A stretch of 64,000 nt of DNA from Sinotaia quadrata (GCA_028829895.1 CM054181.1:105992860-106056859), one strand, 5' to 3'. Counted from the stretch's first letter, positions 22,585 to 35,731 are shown. Notes: generated by a model not told the origin, from the sequence alone. Numbers and translations are program-made.

Positions 22585-23235
22585 CCCCTGAAGTTAAATT
22601 TCACTTTATTCCAAACATCGTAAGTCACTAAAGTTAAGTTTTACTTTATTCTAAACATCGTACGTCACTGAAGTTAAGTTTTACTTTATTCTAAACATCG
22701 TATGTCACTAAAGTTAAGTTTTACTTTATTCTAAACATCGTATGTCACTAAAGTTAAGTTTTACTTTATTCTAAACATCGTACGTCACTAAAGTTAAGTT
22801 TTACTTTATTCTGGGCATCGCACTTCACTGAAGTTAAATTTCACTTTATTCTGAACAGCCTACGCCACTGAAGCTAAGCTTTGCTTTATTCTGGACTTGT
22901 ACGTCTCTGAAGCTAAGCTTAACTTTATTCTGGAAATCAATGAACTTACATGTCACATTTTAATGGACATTGTACATTAGTGAAGTTAAATCTCACATTA
23001 CTCTGGACATTGAAGTTAAATCTCACATTACTCTGGACATTGAAGTCAAAATCTCTATTACTTTTAATATTACACGTCACTGAAGCTAAGTTACTCTGAG
23101 TATTGAAGTTAAAATCTCTATTATACTTAATATTACACGTAACGGGAGCGAAGTTACTCTGGACACTAGGTGACACTGAAGTTATATCTATTCTGCTCTG
23201 AACATTACACGTCACTGATGCTAAGTTACTCTGGA
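22585..23235. repeat. Minisatellite, 40-bp unit, about 15 copies, graded divergence
   Basis: The left half has nearly exact 40-bp units with the core CACTAAAGTTAAGTTTTACT. The right half becomes increasingly divergent and irregular in length, with units such as CATTGAAGTTAAATCTCACA. Confidence 0.93.
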
Positions 23236-25890
23236 CACTAGAGACAATAATAGGGATTTAACTTCAGTGTCATATAAGGATACTCGACGGAGATGACATG
23301 ACATGAACTGTCTTGGCTAAACACATAATAATTAGTAATTGTCTCTAAGCCCACCCCCACCCCCACACACACTCACCTGGTGGATACAGTTCTTATAGCC
23401 CAGATACACATGACACTACGTGACAAGGAAAATCAAGAATGATAGCTTTAAATAATTTTAATAAAGAAATAAAGTTAAATATATAAATACTATAGGAAAA
23501 AACTTCATGATAGGAGTTGCTCTTGTGGGCACAAAAAAAGCAGCCTGAACTTGGGTTTCTCCACGTATTCTAACAGCTGTTGTCCATATCTTACTTTGAT
23601 ACTCTGGTCCTGAGCGTATGCTGACCAAGGGACACTAAAGATTTTAATTTTTCAATTTGAAATAAATTAAAAATAAACGTAGTACTAAGTCCATTATAAT
23701 TTTCAATTAACCTAATTTTCAAAATATTTGTAGAAAAGTAATAAAAAAAATAAAATAATAATTATTAAAAAATGATCATATAATTTTCAATTTGAACTAA
23801 ACGATAAGAAAAAGTTTTATTATTTATTTTTGAATTTGAAATAAATAAATTCAAAATTATACTTTTAAATTAATTAATATGCCAATAATAAGTAGTAATT
23901 TAATATTTTAAAATCCATTTATAATTACAGTCGGTTTTATTGTTTTAGCAAATTGACCCATTCAATTATCGCTTAGCGGCAGTGTCTGACACTGACCGGT
24001 TAAACTGATATGTAACTGTTTATCCAGTTATCTTAGTTGGAGTACATTGATATACTTAGGTGACTGCATTTATATGTTTGTATAACATTAGTCATATGTG
24101 ATTGTCAATCATATGAGAGTTAATCATAACTAGTTAATTTTACAACTTTGATTTATGATCTGGATCCAAGCTTATTTTCCTTTGCAGATTGAAAGAATTT
24201 GAAAGAATTCTAATGCCATTCAGTCTAACACTTTTATTAGGACGTCAGTTCCAAAGCATTTCACAAGAGCTACACTAATATTAGAAGGTTACATAAAATA
24301 ATTTTAAAAAATAATATACCTCACTATTTTCAAGTGTATTTAATCCTTAGTATAAAAGCACATAAATATATATTAAGCATAGCCCAGTATCAACATCACA
24401 TATTACAAAGCAAGTCTATTAAAACAAAATATCTTTATAACTTTAAGCAGTAAATTTAGTTTTAAATTAGTTTTCTCAGTTTCATGCGAAACACTTTCAG
24501 ATATATTTACTATATACAATGCAAAAACTAAGAAAATGAACACAGAATAGTCAGTGTAAATATTAGTAATATATACAAAGAAATATAAAATATGCTTCAT
24601 GATAACAGACATCCTGAAATAGAAAAATAAGTTACACTTTGCATTCCAATTTCATATACTACCCAGCGTAATGCATCGCGAAAACTGTGTTGTATGCGAC
24701 ACCTAACTAATATAGTATTCAGGTGCTCTTATCCATACACCCCTGCTTGGTCTTTACAGATAATTTCAAGTGCAAATAACTCATCTTGCTCTGTAAGTTA
24801 TCGCCCTTTTCTGTCAAATGTACTGAGTCTTCAAAGTACAAACGAAACGGCCTTAAAGAAGGTAATGCACAATTCAATATTCGTTTTAAATTATTGCATT
24901 ATTGCCTGGGTGAAGTGGACACTTTCTCAACGGGTCCATACACACCTCGAAAGATCGGTGAATATTTATGAAAAGTGACTAATAGTATAAACACCACTGC
25001 ATAAGGGATGGGTACCGTGCGAGCGCGCCGAAATTTATGTCAACAGTGACGTATTAAGGTGAATTACAGCAGTTTTCTCAAGAGCAGTAAATTTGTGAAA
25101 AATATCTTTTCATGATAATGTCCTTAAGTGAACGTTCAATAGTTTTGTGTATGTTCAAGCAAGGCGCAATAAATTTTGCACTCGCTGTTATGTCTATTTG
25201 CGAGAGTTATTTTCTCTTTATAAGAAAGGTCCTTTGGACAAGAGCTTGACATTCATTTATGCCTTGATCTGTTTCATTGATTAGCACCTCGATTTGCCTT
25301 TTTGACACGTTTCAAGTGTAATTTCTTTCATTTTATTTTAGGAGGGTTGCACTTTAGACGTCATGCCAAATTATTTAATTTTAAAGAAAATATATTACTT
25401 GATTTTTTATATGGTTGAAGACAGGAAGGCAAATAATCTAAAAGTAAAGCTAATTCACCTCAATGAGTTATAGTTATATAATCGAAAATAAATCTTTTAA
25501 AATTGAAATTAATGGTGCATTAAAACCTATAGTTCCAATGCTAGGTAATTATTGATGCTATGTTTATTGTTACTTAATGAGAGACGAATCATGGCTATTA
25601 GAAATTACATGTTTACGGCCTTCGGTCACCATAAGTAATAGGTTTAGCAATTTGCAAATAACGGACAACGTAACGACAAGATGATAAACATTTGTTTGTC
25701 AATGTACACTTTTTGTGATGCTAATATTAAACACCTACTTTAGAATCACACCTAAACCCATAAAAAATGCTATATGTCAATATTATATATATATAAGAGA
25801 ATAGAATTTTAGATAATAACACTGAAAGCATATATAAAACTTTTAGAGAATAAATAGGAAGAAAGAACAATTTAAATAATAAGGCAAATA
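23236..25890. other. AT-rich non-coding stretch
   Basis: Very AT-rich at 23640-23930. Several short frames occur, none with recognisable content. Confidence 0.45.
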
Positions 25891-25892
25891 AT

Positions 25893-25973
25893 AACAAAAG
25901 AAAGAAAGAAAGAAAGAAGGAAAGAAAGAAAGAAAGAAAGAAGGAAAGAAAGAAAGAAAGAAAGAAAGAAGGA

Positions 25974-26031
<58 letters not shown>
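25893..26031. repeat. Microsatellite (GAAA)n with GAAGG variants
   Basis: Pure purine tract of about 139 bp; the Phe-Leu-Ser repeats encoded on the - strand reflect this. Confidence 0.97.
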
Positions 26032-26032
<1 letters not shown>

Positions 26033-27149
26033 GTTCGCCTACGAAAGTAATAACAGAAAAATAGCACGAGAGAAAAGGAACTCTATAGATTAAGAGACTT
26101 GAATACAACAGCGACAGGTGAAGGAAAAGTGTATAAAAGATCAAACACAAGAGTTTGCAATTAGATTACTCCATTGCCTATTAGAAGACTTGTCACATTT
26201 GCAGAGCTTGTTAAATCCTTCTTGCAGCAGAACTTTTGTAGACTATTGCCTTCCTATCAATGTGACTCAAGCAATATTGATGAGAGTTGTCTTTTCGCGG
26301 ACGTCCGGAGCAACACACCGCTTGGCGATTCCTAGGTTCCTGCGACTAAGTCTTCTTAAAACCGTGCCATTCAGTCATGACGTCACCAAACATTGCCTCT
26401 GTCGGACCAGGAGCCTGTTTCAGGGCCAACTGTTCTGAGAACGGCTCTGCAAGCTACTGAAATTGAATAATGGACGTGCTGGCGTACAATATCCTGCTCA
26501 AAATTTTGCCAGCTGTGTCACTTTGAGCTTTATAAATGGATCCTATCTATTGGTGATTTCTTTTCAGTATTGCGTTATTCTTTTGACGCTAAAACTTCTC
26601 GAAGGTTTTACAGTCGATATTAAAATTCCGATGTCAACGACTGTTAATTGTAGTGTTACATAAAATGAATTGCTATTTTAGATAAAGCATAGGAACACAT
26701 CATTGCTGCATTCAATCTTTTAAAACCTAATATGGTTACAACGGCAAAAGCGACTTAAGCAATATATTTTTTTTTAATATCACTAATGAAAATACTGTCG
26801 CGGTACAATTTTAGACTTCTATGTTAGTATTCCAGAAGCTTTCAGTGTAAAGCTTTTAGAAATGTTAAAATTATAATCTATACACAAATCAGCGTGAACC
26901 AAAGGTAGGCCTCTATTATGTACTGATCACTTTGCAGGTAATTTTCACATTAACTCATTTACGAAGGCACAGTAACACTCCTAAGCGAATTTGAATACAA
27001 TATTGATACCTAGGTATATATCAAAGTACGTAGATACGAGAGTATATGAAAGCGTATAAATATAATGAAACAAATGAAAGAGTACCTGATATTATATTAC
27101 AGTGTTGCAATACTGTAACTATTCTGTAATAAACAGACACGGACAAAGT
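26032..27149. other. Unique sequence including a GC-richer patch at 26270-26460
   Basis: The patch contains TGACGTCA near 26379 and several CpG. A 106-codon + frame (26118-26438) crosses it but has no domain, no favourable start context and a mixed composition, so it is not called as a gene. Confidence 0.35.
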
Positions 27150-27510
27150 GGACCATACACACTATAGCATGCTAACCATGTTTGTGTGTACTCAACCACA
27201 CTGACAACAACAAGCTTATTTGTACACAGACATACTGAGAACATGCTTATTATCTACACAGCCACACTAACATGCTTATTATGTACACATCACAATGACA
27301 ACATGCTTAGTATGTAAACCAACCACATTGACAACATGCTTATTATGTACACAACCAACCACACTGACAACATGCTTATTATGTATAAAACCGACCACAT
27401 TGACAACATACTTATTATGTACAAACCACATTGACAACATGCTAATTTTGTACACAACCACATTGCCAAGAGTATGCTCATTATGTAGACAGCCACATTG
27501 TGACAACAGC
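27150..27510. repeat. Degenerate minisatellite, about 30-34-bp unit, about 10 copies
   Basis: Units contain ACATGCTTATTATGTACACA preceded by CCACATTGACA. Length varies between copies. Confidence 0.9.
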
Positions 27511-27627
27511 ATGTTTATCCAACTGACTTTTTATAGAGTTTAGATTAATACATGTACAACGAAATATTACAACACAACGACAAATTAACACCCTCGTCTA
27601 TAACGAAACATCCAAAAGCAATCGTTT

Positions 27628-27850
27628 AACGTCAGCATACACATATAGTGTCAAACGTCAACATACACATATAGTGTCAAACGTCAGCATACACATATAG
27701 TGTCAAACGTCAGCATACACATATAGTGTCAAACGTCAACATACACATATAGTGTCAAACGTCAGCATACACATATAGTGTCAAACGTCAGCATACACAT
27801 ATAGTGTCAAACGTCAGCATACACATATAGTGTCAAACGTCAACATACAT
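27628..27850. repeat. Minisatellite, 26-bp unit, 8 copies plus a partial
   Basis: CAAACGTCAGCATACACATA plus TAGTGT, almost invariant except GTCAGC/GTCAAC alternation. The partial final unit abuts the next array directly. Confidence 0.97.
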
Positions 27851-28185
27851 CTAAGTGTGGGCGTACTTAGTTAAATATGTTCACGAGCGATGGATTATAT
27901 ACAGTTTTAAGTCTACCTAAGTGTGGGCTTACTTATGTTCATGATCGGTGGATTATATAGAGTTTTAAGTCTACCTAAGTGTGGGCTTACTTATGTTCAA
28001 GAGCGGTGGATTATATAGAGTTTTAAGTCTACCTAAGTGTGGGCTTACTTATGTTCAAGAGTGGTGGATTATATACAGTTTTAAGTCTGCCTAAGTGTGG
28101 GCTTACTTATGTTCATGAGCGGTGGATTATATACAGTTTTAAGTCTACCTAAGAGTGGGCTTACTTATGTTCAAGAGCGGTGGAT
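27851..28185. repeat. Minisatellite, 58-bp unit, about 5.6 copies
   Basis: Units start CTAAGTGTGGGCTTACTTAT at about 27851, 27917, 27975, 28033, 28091 and 28149. The first unit is 66 bp because of an 8-bp insertion. Confidence 0.97.
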
Positions 28186-28509
28186 TAATTACATTCTATA
28201 CATATGTTGAAGAGCGATCACGTTTTTTTTATATGTAAGGTAATATGAATAAATTAATAATCAGTACTAGCTCTTTTCTTTTGTCGGTTCGTGGGATCAT
28301 GAATAAAGGTTTCACATAAATATTTGAGAGTTCACTTCAATGTTCCAAGAATAAAACGGACAATAGCAGACGTCCGTCAGGTATTTTATTTGATTATTTT
28401 TAATAATTTAATAATTCTGTCTCTTTATTATTACAATGAAAGAACTTTAATTGGATGGTTGCCAATTATTGATACGTATACAGGTATAGCTGCCGACGTT
28501 CTTCCATAC

Positions 28510-28797
28510 ACCGTCGAAAAGTGTGTTTGTGTGTGTGTGTGTGAGTGTTGTGTGTATGTGTGTGCGTGTGTGTGTTTATATGTGTGTGTTTGTGTGTGTA
28601 TGTATGTGTGTGTGTTTGTATGTGTGTGTGTGTTTGTGTGTGTGTTTGTATGTATGTGTGTGTGTTTGTATGTGTGTGTGTTTGTGTGTGTGTTTGTATG
28701 TGTGTGTGTTTGTATGTGTGTGCGCGTGTGTGTGTTTGTATGTGTGTGTTTTGTGTGTGTGTGTGATTATGTGTGTGTTTGTATGTGTGTGTGTGTT

Positions 28798-28884
<87 letters not shown>
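28510..28884. repeat. Long degenerate (GT)n array with TTTGTATG variants
   Basis: About 375 bp of GT with regularly interspersed TTTGTATGTG and GTATG words. Cys-Val repeat peptides result in all + frames. Confidence 0.97.
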
Positions 28885-28888
<4 letters not shown>

Positions 28889-29274
28889 GAGAAACTATAC
28901 ATGAGTGTGTATGTATGTATGTGTGTGTGGTATAATTTAGCTACCTTTACTGCCACAAAAAGTCCATTTCATTCGCATTTGATCAGGAAAGACAATTTGC
29001 AACAGCAATGATGGAACATGTCAATTGACACCAAAATTCCCAGCGAGAGGGTTAGGTTTGGTATGTGGGTGGACAGTAGCCTGACCTTTGACACTGTAAC
29101 CAGAGATGAAGCAACACGCCCAAAGCATTTAATGACGGTACTAGTGGACGGATACGGCAACGACCATTCGTAGCGCTGTTAAATGAACACTAGAACTTAA
29201 CTTAGTAAAATCGCTTTCTTCGGGAAAATACAATCCATCAAAATAGTGAGCTCTTTTCTCGTCGGGACTTACAA

Positions 29275-29475
29275 GAAATGTTGGACATTATAAAGAAATT
29301 AAACATATCTGTCATCCTCTCGTGGACATTATGTAGTAACATTAAAGAAATCAAACGTGTCTGTCATTCTCTCGTGAACATTATGTAGTAACGTTAAAGA
29401 AACTAAACGTGTCTGTCATTCTCTCGTGGACATTATGTAGTAATGTTAAGGAAATCAAATGTCTGTCATTCTGAT
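29275..29475. repeat. Tandem repeat, about 55-bp unit, 3-4 copies
   Basis: Units carry GTGTCTGTCATTCTCTCGTG followed by GACATTATGTAGTAACATTA. A further degenerate series (GTTTGAAATGTCTGATATTT) continues to about 29730. Confidence 0.9.
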
Positions 29476-29769
29476 ACGGGCGTGAGTTTGCAATGTCTGA
29501 TATTTTGTCAGACAGGTTTGAGCTTGAAATTTTCGTCATTCTTTCCAACAGGGTTGAAATGTTTAATATTTTTTACCAGATAAATAGATAAACGAGTTAG
29601 AAATATTTGAAACTTTGTCGGTAGGCAGGAAAAGGGAGATGGCCTTTATAATGATTTAGAAGTTTTTGATTTTTTTTTTCCTGAGGAGTTTAAAATGTTT
29701 GACTTTCTGTCGGACCAGTTTGAAATGTCTGATGTTCTATAACTTGTAATTAGAGAAATTTTGTATATT

Positions 29770-30912
29770 GCATTGTTGAACACAGTGGAAGTGCTATTCC
29801 TGAATTTGATTATGTTGTATTTTATGTCTATGTTTGTGAATGGGTTAATGATATTCCTGAATTTGATTATGTTGTATTTTATGTCCACGTGTGTGAATGG
29901 GTTAATGAAGTATATTGCAGGAATGTAAGTTTGAGAAGAGAGATGTGTAAGTGTAGAAACATTTTAGACTTGAATCTTAAGTGCTGTCCCTTGATTTGAC
30001 TTTTCCAGAGAGGAGCAAGACTTTCTTAGTTTTATGTTATCCAATTCAGACTGCAGTGGACTACTGCACTCTATTTGAGTACGTCAGTGTGTGTCACTAT
30101 TGTGACACTATTTGTTACACTTGCCCGCAAAAGGGTTGCAGAAGTTGGGTCCAGCTTTGATTTGGAGAGATTGCACACAGAATTCTTTGAACAGTTCCAG
30201 TAGCCTGCCTAGAAGCACACGTTAGATCCATTATCCAATGCAGACACAATGAGCCCTGACATTGTTGCAAAAATAACCCCTCCAGTGACAGCTTACGTCA
30301 TATGAAGGTCATATAAAATTAGCTATTATTTTTTCACTCCTGTTGATTGTTTGTTTAATAAATTTACTGTATTTCGTATTTAACCCTTTTTACGCATATT
30401 ATTTAAATTATATATTTGTAGTAATAGTGGGTGAATGAGGGCTCGTTAAAATAACTTAAAAGACGGATTTAAATACTCCTTAAGTAAGACGTTCCACCTG
30501 CGGAAGAAATTATGTCAGTAGAATGTCTATCTAAATCAGGGGTACAGAAACCGCGGCCCGCGGGCCGCATGCGGCCCCCAGAAGACTTTCGGATGTTACC
30601 ATTATTACGAATGTAAAGCACATTATTTCATTACTTGTGTTGTTTTTTGTACTGAGCTATCCATGTTGCGGCCCTCAACACACTGTCAATTGGAAATTTG
30701 GCCCTCCTGCCCCAAAAGTTTGTGCACGCCTGATCTAAATGTTGTGAGTAAGGGATAGAGTTTCTGCTGCGACAGGTGATCTGATCTGCCAGGTGGGACA
30801 TTGGTTGGGATCTATTATTAATATATGAAGTAAATTTCCAGTCACTTGTATTTAGTTATGATTTATTAATTAGAATATAATAATAATCATAACCAGCAGG
30901 GCTTACGTCACA
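29770..30912 (-). mobile_element. Family A repeat, copy A3: diverged, interrupted by a hAT MITE
   Basis: On the - strand it begins TGTGACGTAAGCCC (right end at 30912). It retains family landmarks: the GATTATTATTATATT tract, the segment reading GTGGGTGAATGAGGGCTCG on the + strand, and a GCAGGAATGTAAGTTTGAGA block. The CACA end is not visible, and the left limit near 29770 is approximate. A 58-bp block is tandemly duplicated near 29793-29907. A separate 196-bp element is inserted at 30537-30732. It is clearly more decayed than A1, A4 or A6. Confidence 0.6.
30537..30732. mobile_element. hAT-type MITE with perfect 8-bp target duplication
   Basis: The element starts CAGGGGTACAGAAACC and ends with the complement of CAGGCGTGCACAAAC, giving imperfect terminal inverted repeats. 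It is flanked on both sides by ATCTAAAT (30529-30536 and 30733-30740), exactly the 8-bp duplication typical of hAT transposons. The left end contains the GC-palindromic block GCGGCCCGCGGGCCGC, seen in many animal hAT non-autonomous elements. At 196 bp it has no coding capacity and would need a transposase from elsewhere. The perfect duplication indicates insertion later than the decay of host copy A3. Confidence 0.92.
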
Positions 30913-31471
30913 CACATTATACAGGGAACGTTGGTATATATATCATCACACTTAGTATGACACCCCACGAATGACTTAAATCGAAGTTAATGTTAGAAAC
31001 AGGGCCTCTAAATAGGAGAAGATAAAATATCTCTGGGTTCCATTTGAAAGTGGCTGCATTTGTGTATAAAATTACATGCAAACACAGCAGACATCAAACC
31101 ACTTCAGTTTATAGCTAGAAAATTATTTTATGGATTATTAATTTTCGGGATGTGTTGCTCTTTTGCTATCATTTAGAAACCTGTAGTTTCACCTGTAAAT
31201 CTGTCACTGCATGTATTGACTTCCCCACTCTCTGCGCCCCCCCCCCCCAACGCACACTTACTCTGACAAGTTTGACGAAAACATTCTTTGAACCTTAATA
31301 TGACATACGATACCACTGTTGCTGTTTTGTCATGATACCTGTCGTCATGTGAATAATTTATATTTTAATAACCTACTTTACTTACAAATTTGATAGAAGT
31401 ACAACTATCACCATAACCTCTAAACATATACAAACACACCGTCACGCGTGAACACACATACACGGATGTAT

Positions 31472-31519
<48 letters not shown>

Positions 31520-32062
31520 ACACAGGTAAACTAAAGTAAAACGCATTGAAACGGTAACTATACATATTTCTTTTAGCTTCTTTTCTTCTTCTTTTTGTGT
31601 ATTCCCTTTGAATGGTTAGTTTCATGAGTTGTCTACAACATTCAGGTATGTTCCTTGCCTGAGGATAAGGTTCATCCTTTCAAGAAGGTAGGTTTACGAG
31701 TAGTCTAGTTTTAGAGGAAGGGTGGGTGTGGGCTACATAAGTCATTATGTGACAATAAGTCACACGCAAACAAAGTATATGTGTCTCGGGGTGACGTCCA
31801 AGACACGTGAATTATTTATAGCTTGGGACGGTTTTAAGACAGATATTAAAAATCAGACTCTGTACATTCCTCAAAACTATCAACTTTTTAACAGTCTTCA
31901 AGATATGGAACAGGGAAGTTCCGACATGGTTGCTTTGTGATTAGGCGTAATTGATGTCATGAATTGTATGTCATCAAACAGTAATATAGTGGTAATATAA
32001 GTAATAGTGTGTGGTTTATTGCAAAAGAAATCCATATGTGAGAACAGGATTGTTACAGTATA
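30913..32062. other. Non-coding stretch with CA array
   Basis: A poly-C run sits at 31237-31248 and a (CA)n run at 31469-31525. The 72-codon + frame near 31722-31940 is not recognised and not called. Confidence 0.45.

Positions 32063-32146
<84 letters not shown>
32063..32146. repeat. Microsatellite (TATC)n, about 21 units
   Basis: Perfect TATC run. Confidence 0.97.
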
Positions 32147-33094
32147 GGCCGCACAGACAAATTTATTATATATGCATATACTAAGTTGCTTATTATATAA
32201 TCTAATATTTTGTATTATTGGTACTCGATTCTTGTATGTGATGCTGTAGCAGTAGCCCAATGCTATAATGATCTGGTGAGCTATTTTGGTTCATCATAGG
32301 CGTTGCTGAGGCAATCCATCTTATCGAATTTGACCCGTTCAGTTCAATCGAAAAAAAAAAAGCCCTACAAATAATATTACTACATAAACATGTACAAACA
32401 AACACGCACGCACACTCACTGCACACTCGCATGCATGTATGCATGACACAAGCACGCAGTCACATACGCACGCACACACATACACACAAAGTACTTTTCA
32501 CAGAACCTGCGTTTTTATACATGTTCTTTCGCTTGAGTGCAATAAGCAATTTACGATTTGATTGCGGGTTTACAGAGATGTAATAGAGGTCAAACCCCAC
32601 AATCAGAAATATGATTTTTTTTTTTAAATGCCTTTCAGATCCGTAGTATGTGTTTGATGTGAGAATGGATGCTGCTTCCAGTACGAGTTGTGTATAATAT
32701 TAGCTGACAGCCCGCCACAAGTAATCGTCTTCTTGTACACTCATATTTACGATATCATAAACTGGCGGCAGATGTTGTCTTAACTGCAGAGTAACTGAAG
32801 AGACAACAGTACAAATCATATTGTCAAAAGAAGTACATGAAATATTGCGAAATGGCATAACAGGAATAAAACCAATGTGCCAAAGGATAAAAGATATTTG
32901 TAATATAGAGCACGGATGGATTGTAAAGAGGTAAATAGCAGTTGATTCGCTGTTAGGGTACATGCACAAATATTATGCAGATATAATATGTGTGTGTTTG
33001 TGTGCGCATGCGCGCACCTAAACATATAACACACACATCCATCAAGTACATATATGTACTCAGGCATATTTGTAGGTATGTCTATTAAAATACT

Positions 33095-33095
<1 letters not shown>
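32147..33095. other. Non-coding stretch
   Basis: Contains CACGCACACA-type simple sequence near 32400-32490; no exon recognised. Confidence 0.45.

Positions 33096-33164
<69 letters not shown>
33096..33164. repeat. Microsatellite (CA)n, about 34 units
   Basis: Perfect CA run. Confidence 0.97.
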
Positions 33165-33166
<2 letters not shown>

Positions 33167-33267
33167 ATACACGAGAGGCCACGCAGTAGTTTCAAAATTC
33201 CGTGCACAAGTTTTGGAGGCAAGCTCAAACAAGTGCGAGTTCCACGTACACATGAAAAATATTAGAG

Positions 33268-33277
33268 GGGACGTGGA

Positions 33278-33317
<40 letters not shown>

Positions 33318-34798
33318 TATCCAAAACTAATTATAAGTGAAGAGAATCTTAATTTATTTTATTAGTGATCCTCCAGCAAACACCATTCATCTCTCTCACT
33401 TGGCGGACATGCGGGCGCTGTAAATGTTTTCTCTCTTCCACAACATTGAAGGTAGACGTTTACAATCACACAAAATTCTGTAGGTAGAAATCTTATTAAA
33501 GGAGAAAACAAGTCCACCCTCTTTCTTCTCCAACATAAGTTTATCAGTATGTGTCAGGAGGTCAATAAATTTAACAATAAATTTATTAAATAAACAATCA
33601 AATATACATAGAACAAATACAATGCAAATACACTGAAACAGTTTACTTGACAACAATACGTCCACAAAACCACGTTCACCATAATTTCCATAATTCAGTC
33701 TTATGATAGTTCTTATCAGAGAACAGAAATGGAGTTATTAGAGATAAGCAAAAATAGTTTGTACATAACCTCAACTGAGTGCTGTTTCAGTAGTCTTTCT
33801 GTGTACTTTTGCAACAGTATCATAAGTTTTATTGTCTGCCTTCAACTCCACATGTCTCTCTGCACACGTTGAAAACACTAACCTGCTGCTTTTCTCTCAA
33901 AGACAATCTAGGCATTTCCTGCAGTACCAGTTCCCTCATGCAGAATAACAATTACAGCTATTCTAGTAACTTCTTTTCACTAGAATTACTTGATGTGGTC
34001 AGCACACATTGCCACCATACATCAATTAAGTGTAGTGTATCCTTTACACCCACATCTCTCGTGGTCGGTCGTAGCAGTTTACAATCAGTAAACCAGGAGG
34101 TTCAAATCATACACCAAAAGTAGAAAGGCTGCTTGTCCCTGTGAAAATATAATCAGAAAACAAATACTAAGTTTCCAGTTTGTTGCTTTATAACACCATT
34201 CTTTCTTACATTCAAGTCTCAATTTACAGTTTCCTCCAATGTTATTTACTAGCCTGACACATGACACATGCACACAGCATAATAAATACAACATATCAAA
34301 ACAATGTGAAGAGTTTAGCATACTTTATGTGAGCATTTTACTTCAAACATTTGTAGAAATAATAATCTACTCACATAATACATCTCTACATAAAATGCAA
34401 GTATAACACATCAATAGCAATATGCATGAACTATTTTAAAGTCAGTTCTCTCACAACCAGTCAGTTAACTCACCATTAAGCTAAAAGACACATTTCATGA
34501 CCGGATTTCTTGCCACTTCAAATTCAAGTGATCAGACAATAGATTTTTCTAAGTTAGGTAAAATTTTAATCTCTTCCCATTGGCTTGTCTCGTTCTCATA
34601 AATCATAAACACCAATTGAACTAGTTTGCATTACGTCATCTCTTGCTAGCATATTCTCAACTCAAGTATTTATTCCAACTCAGAAACTTTCAAAAATACC
34701 ATCATAAGGAGTACCCAAGGTTGGGGTACTCTGACAATTTAACAATTTATGTAACAATTAAATTTTAAAATAGGGATAGGCAAATTTACTCCATCACA
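33268..34798 (+). mobile_element. Family A repeat, copy A4: near full length, 5' end eroded
   Basis: After a damaged start (GGACGTGGATATT) and an (ATT)n expansion at 33281-33317, the copy follows the family consensus. Landmarks are CTTGGCGGACATGCGGGCGC, GGTCAATAAATTTAACAATA, GAACAGAAATGGAGTTATTA, TTCTTTCTTACATTCAAGTC and TCATGACCGGATTTCTTGCC, and it ends CCATCACA at 34798. No target duplication is recognisable because the 5' edge is damaged. No coding sequence; the encoded peptides are incidental. Confidence 0.8.
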
Positions 34799-35451
34799 CA
34801 TACACAATTCTGGCAGATATGTGATCGGGCGGGTAACTTAGGGCCTGGAACTTGATAGTGAAGCATAACAAAATTATTTTAATAGAAATGATGATGATAA
34901 TGATAATGAAAATAAAATCATGACAGCAATGAAGATGATGATAACCCAATTTGCTGAGAGGAAAAGGACTGCCCCAGATATGACCTAGCGAATGAGAACA
35001 ATGGAGCATATTTCCTCAGTGCATGATCTTGACTTTTGTTTGAGTCACCACTGTACATCACTTTTGTTTTTATTTCTGAGAGTCTACGCCTTCAGCTTTA
35101 AGGAAAATATTCCGAAATAAACCATCTAATAATGAATCGTGTATATATGTGAGTGTGTATGCGTGTGTGCGTGCATGTGTATGTGTGTATGTGTGCATGT
35201 GTGTGCATGTGTGTACGTGTGTGTGTGCGTGTGAGTGATTAAGAGAGAGAGAGAGAGGTAATTAAAGGTGACAGTGTTGTATGGTACACTATAATATGTT
35301 TCTGAGGTAATGTAATGTAGTGAAGAGTAGTGTGAGGTTATTATAGTGCTGTGAGGAACAAAGTGAGGAATGTGGTGAGAGGTATGAAGTAGTGAAGTGA
35401 TATATACAACATTTAAAAGGCCATTATGCTATTTGTATTTGGTGGTGGTGG
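34799..35451. other. Non-coding stretch
   Basis: GAT/GAA-rich words at 34885-34945 and degenerate GT words at 35136-35240; no exon recognised. Confidence 0.45.
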
Positions 35452-35452
35452 T

Positions 35453-35548
<96 letters not shown>

Positions 35549-35731
35549 TGTGCGAAAGAAAGAAACAAAGAAAAAAGAAAGAAACAAACAAACAAAGAAA
35601 CAAAGAAACAAAGAAAGAAAAAAAGAAAAAAAGAAAGAAAGAAAGAAGGAAGGAAGGAAAGAAAGAAATAAAAAAGAAAGAAGGAAGGAAGGACGGAAGG
35701 AAGGAAGGAAGGAAGGAAGGAAGGAAGGAAA
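35452..35731. repeat. (GT)n array fused to a purine-rich GAAA/GGAA tract
   Basis: A perfect GT run of about 92 bp (35453-35544) passes within 10 bp into about 180 bp made almost entirely of A and G on the + strand, changing from GAAAC to GAAA to GGAA units. Long low-complexity frames arise on both strands and are not genes. Confidence 0.97.

Noticed and set aside
26118..26438. 106-codon + frame
   Set aside because: No domain and random-looking composition; the GC-richer patch it crosses may be regulatory instead.
28324..29011. Long + frames rich in Cys-Val, up to 186 codons
   Set aside because: Translation of the degenerate GT array in every frame, with mirrored Thr-His frames on the other strand; no domain in the flanks.
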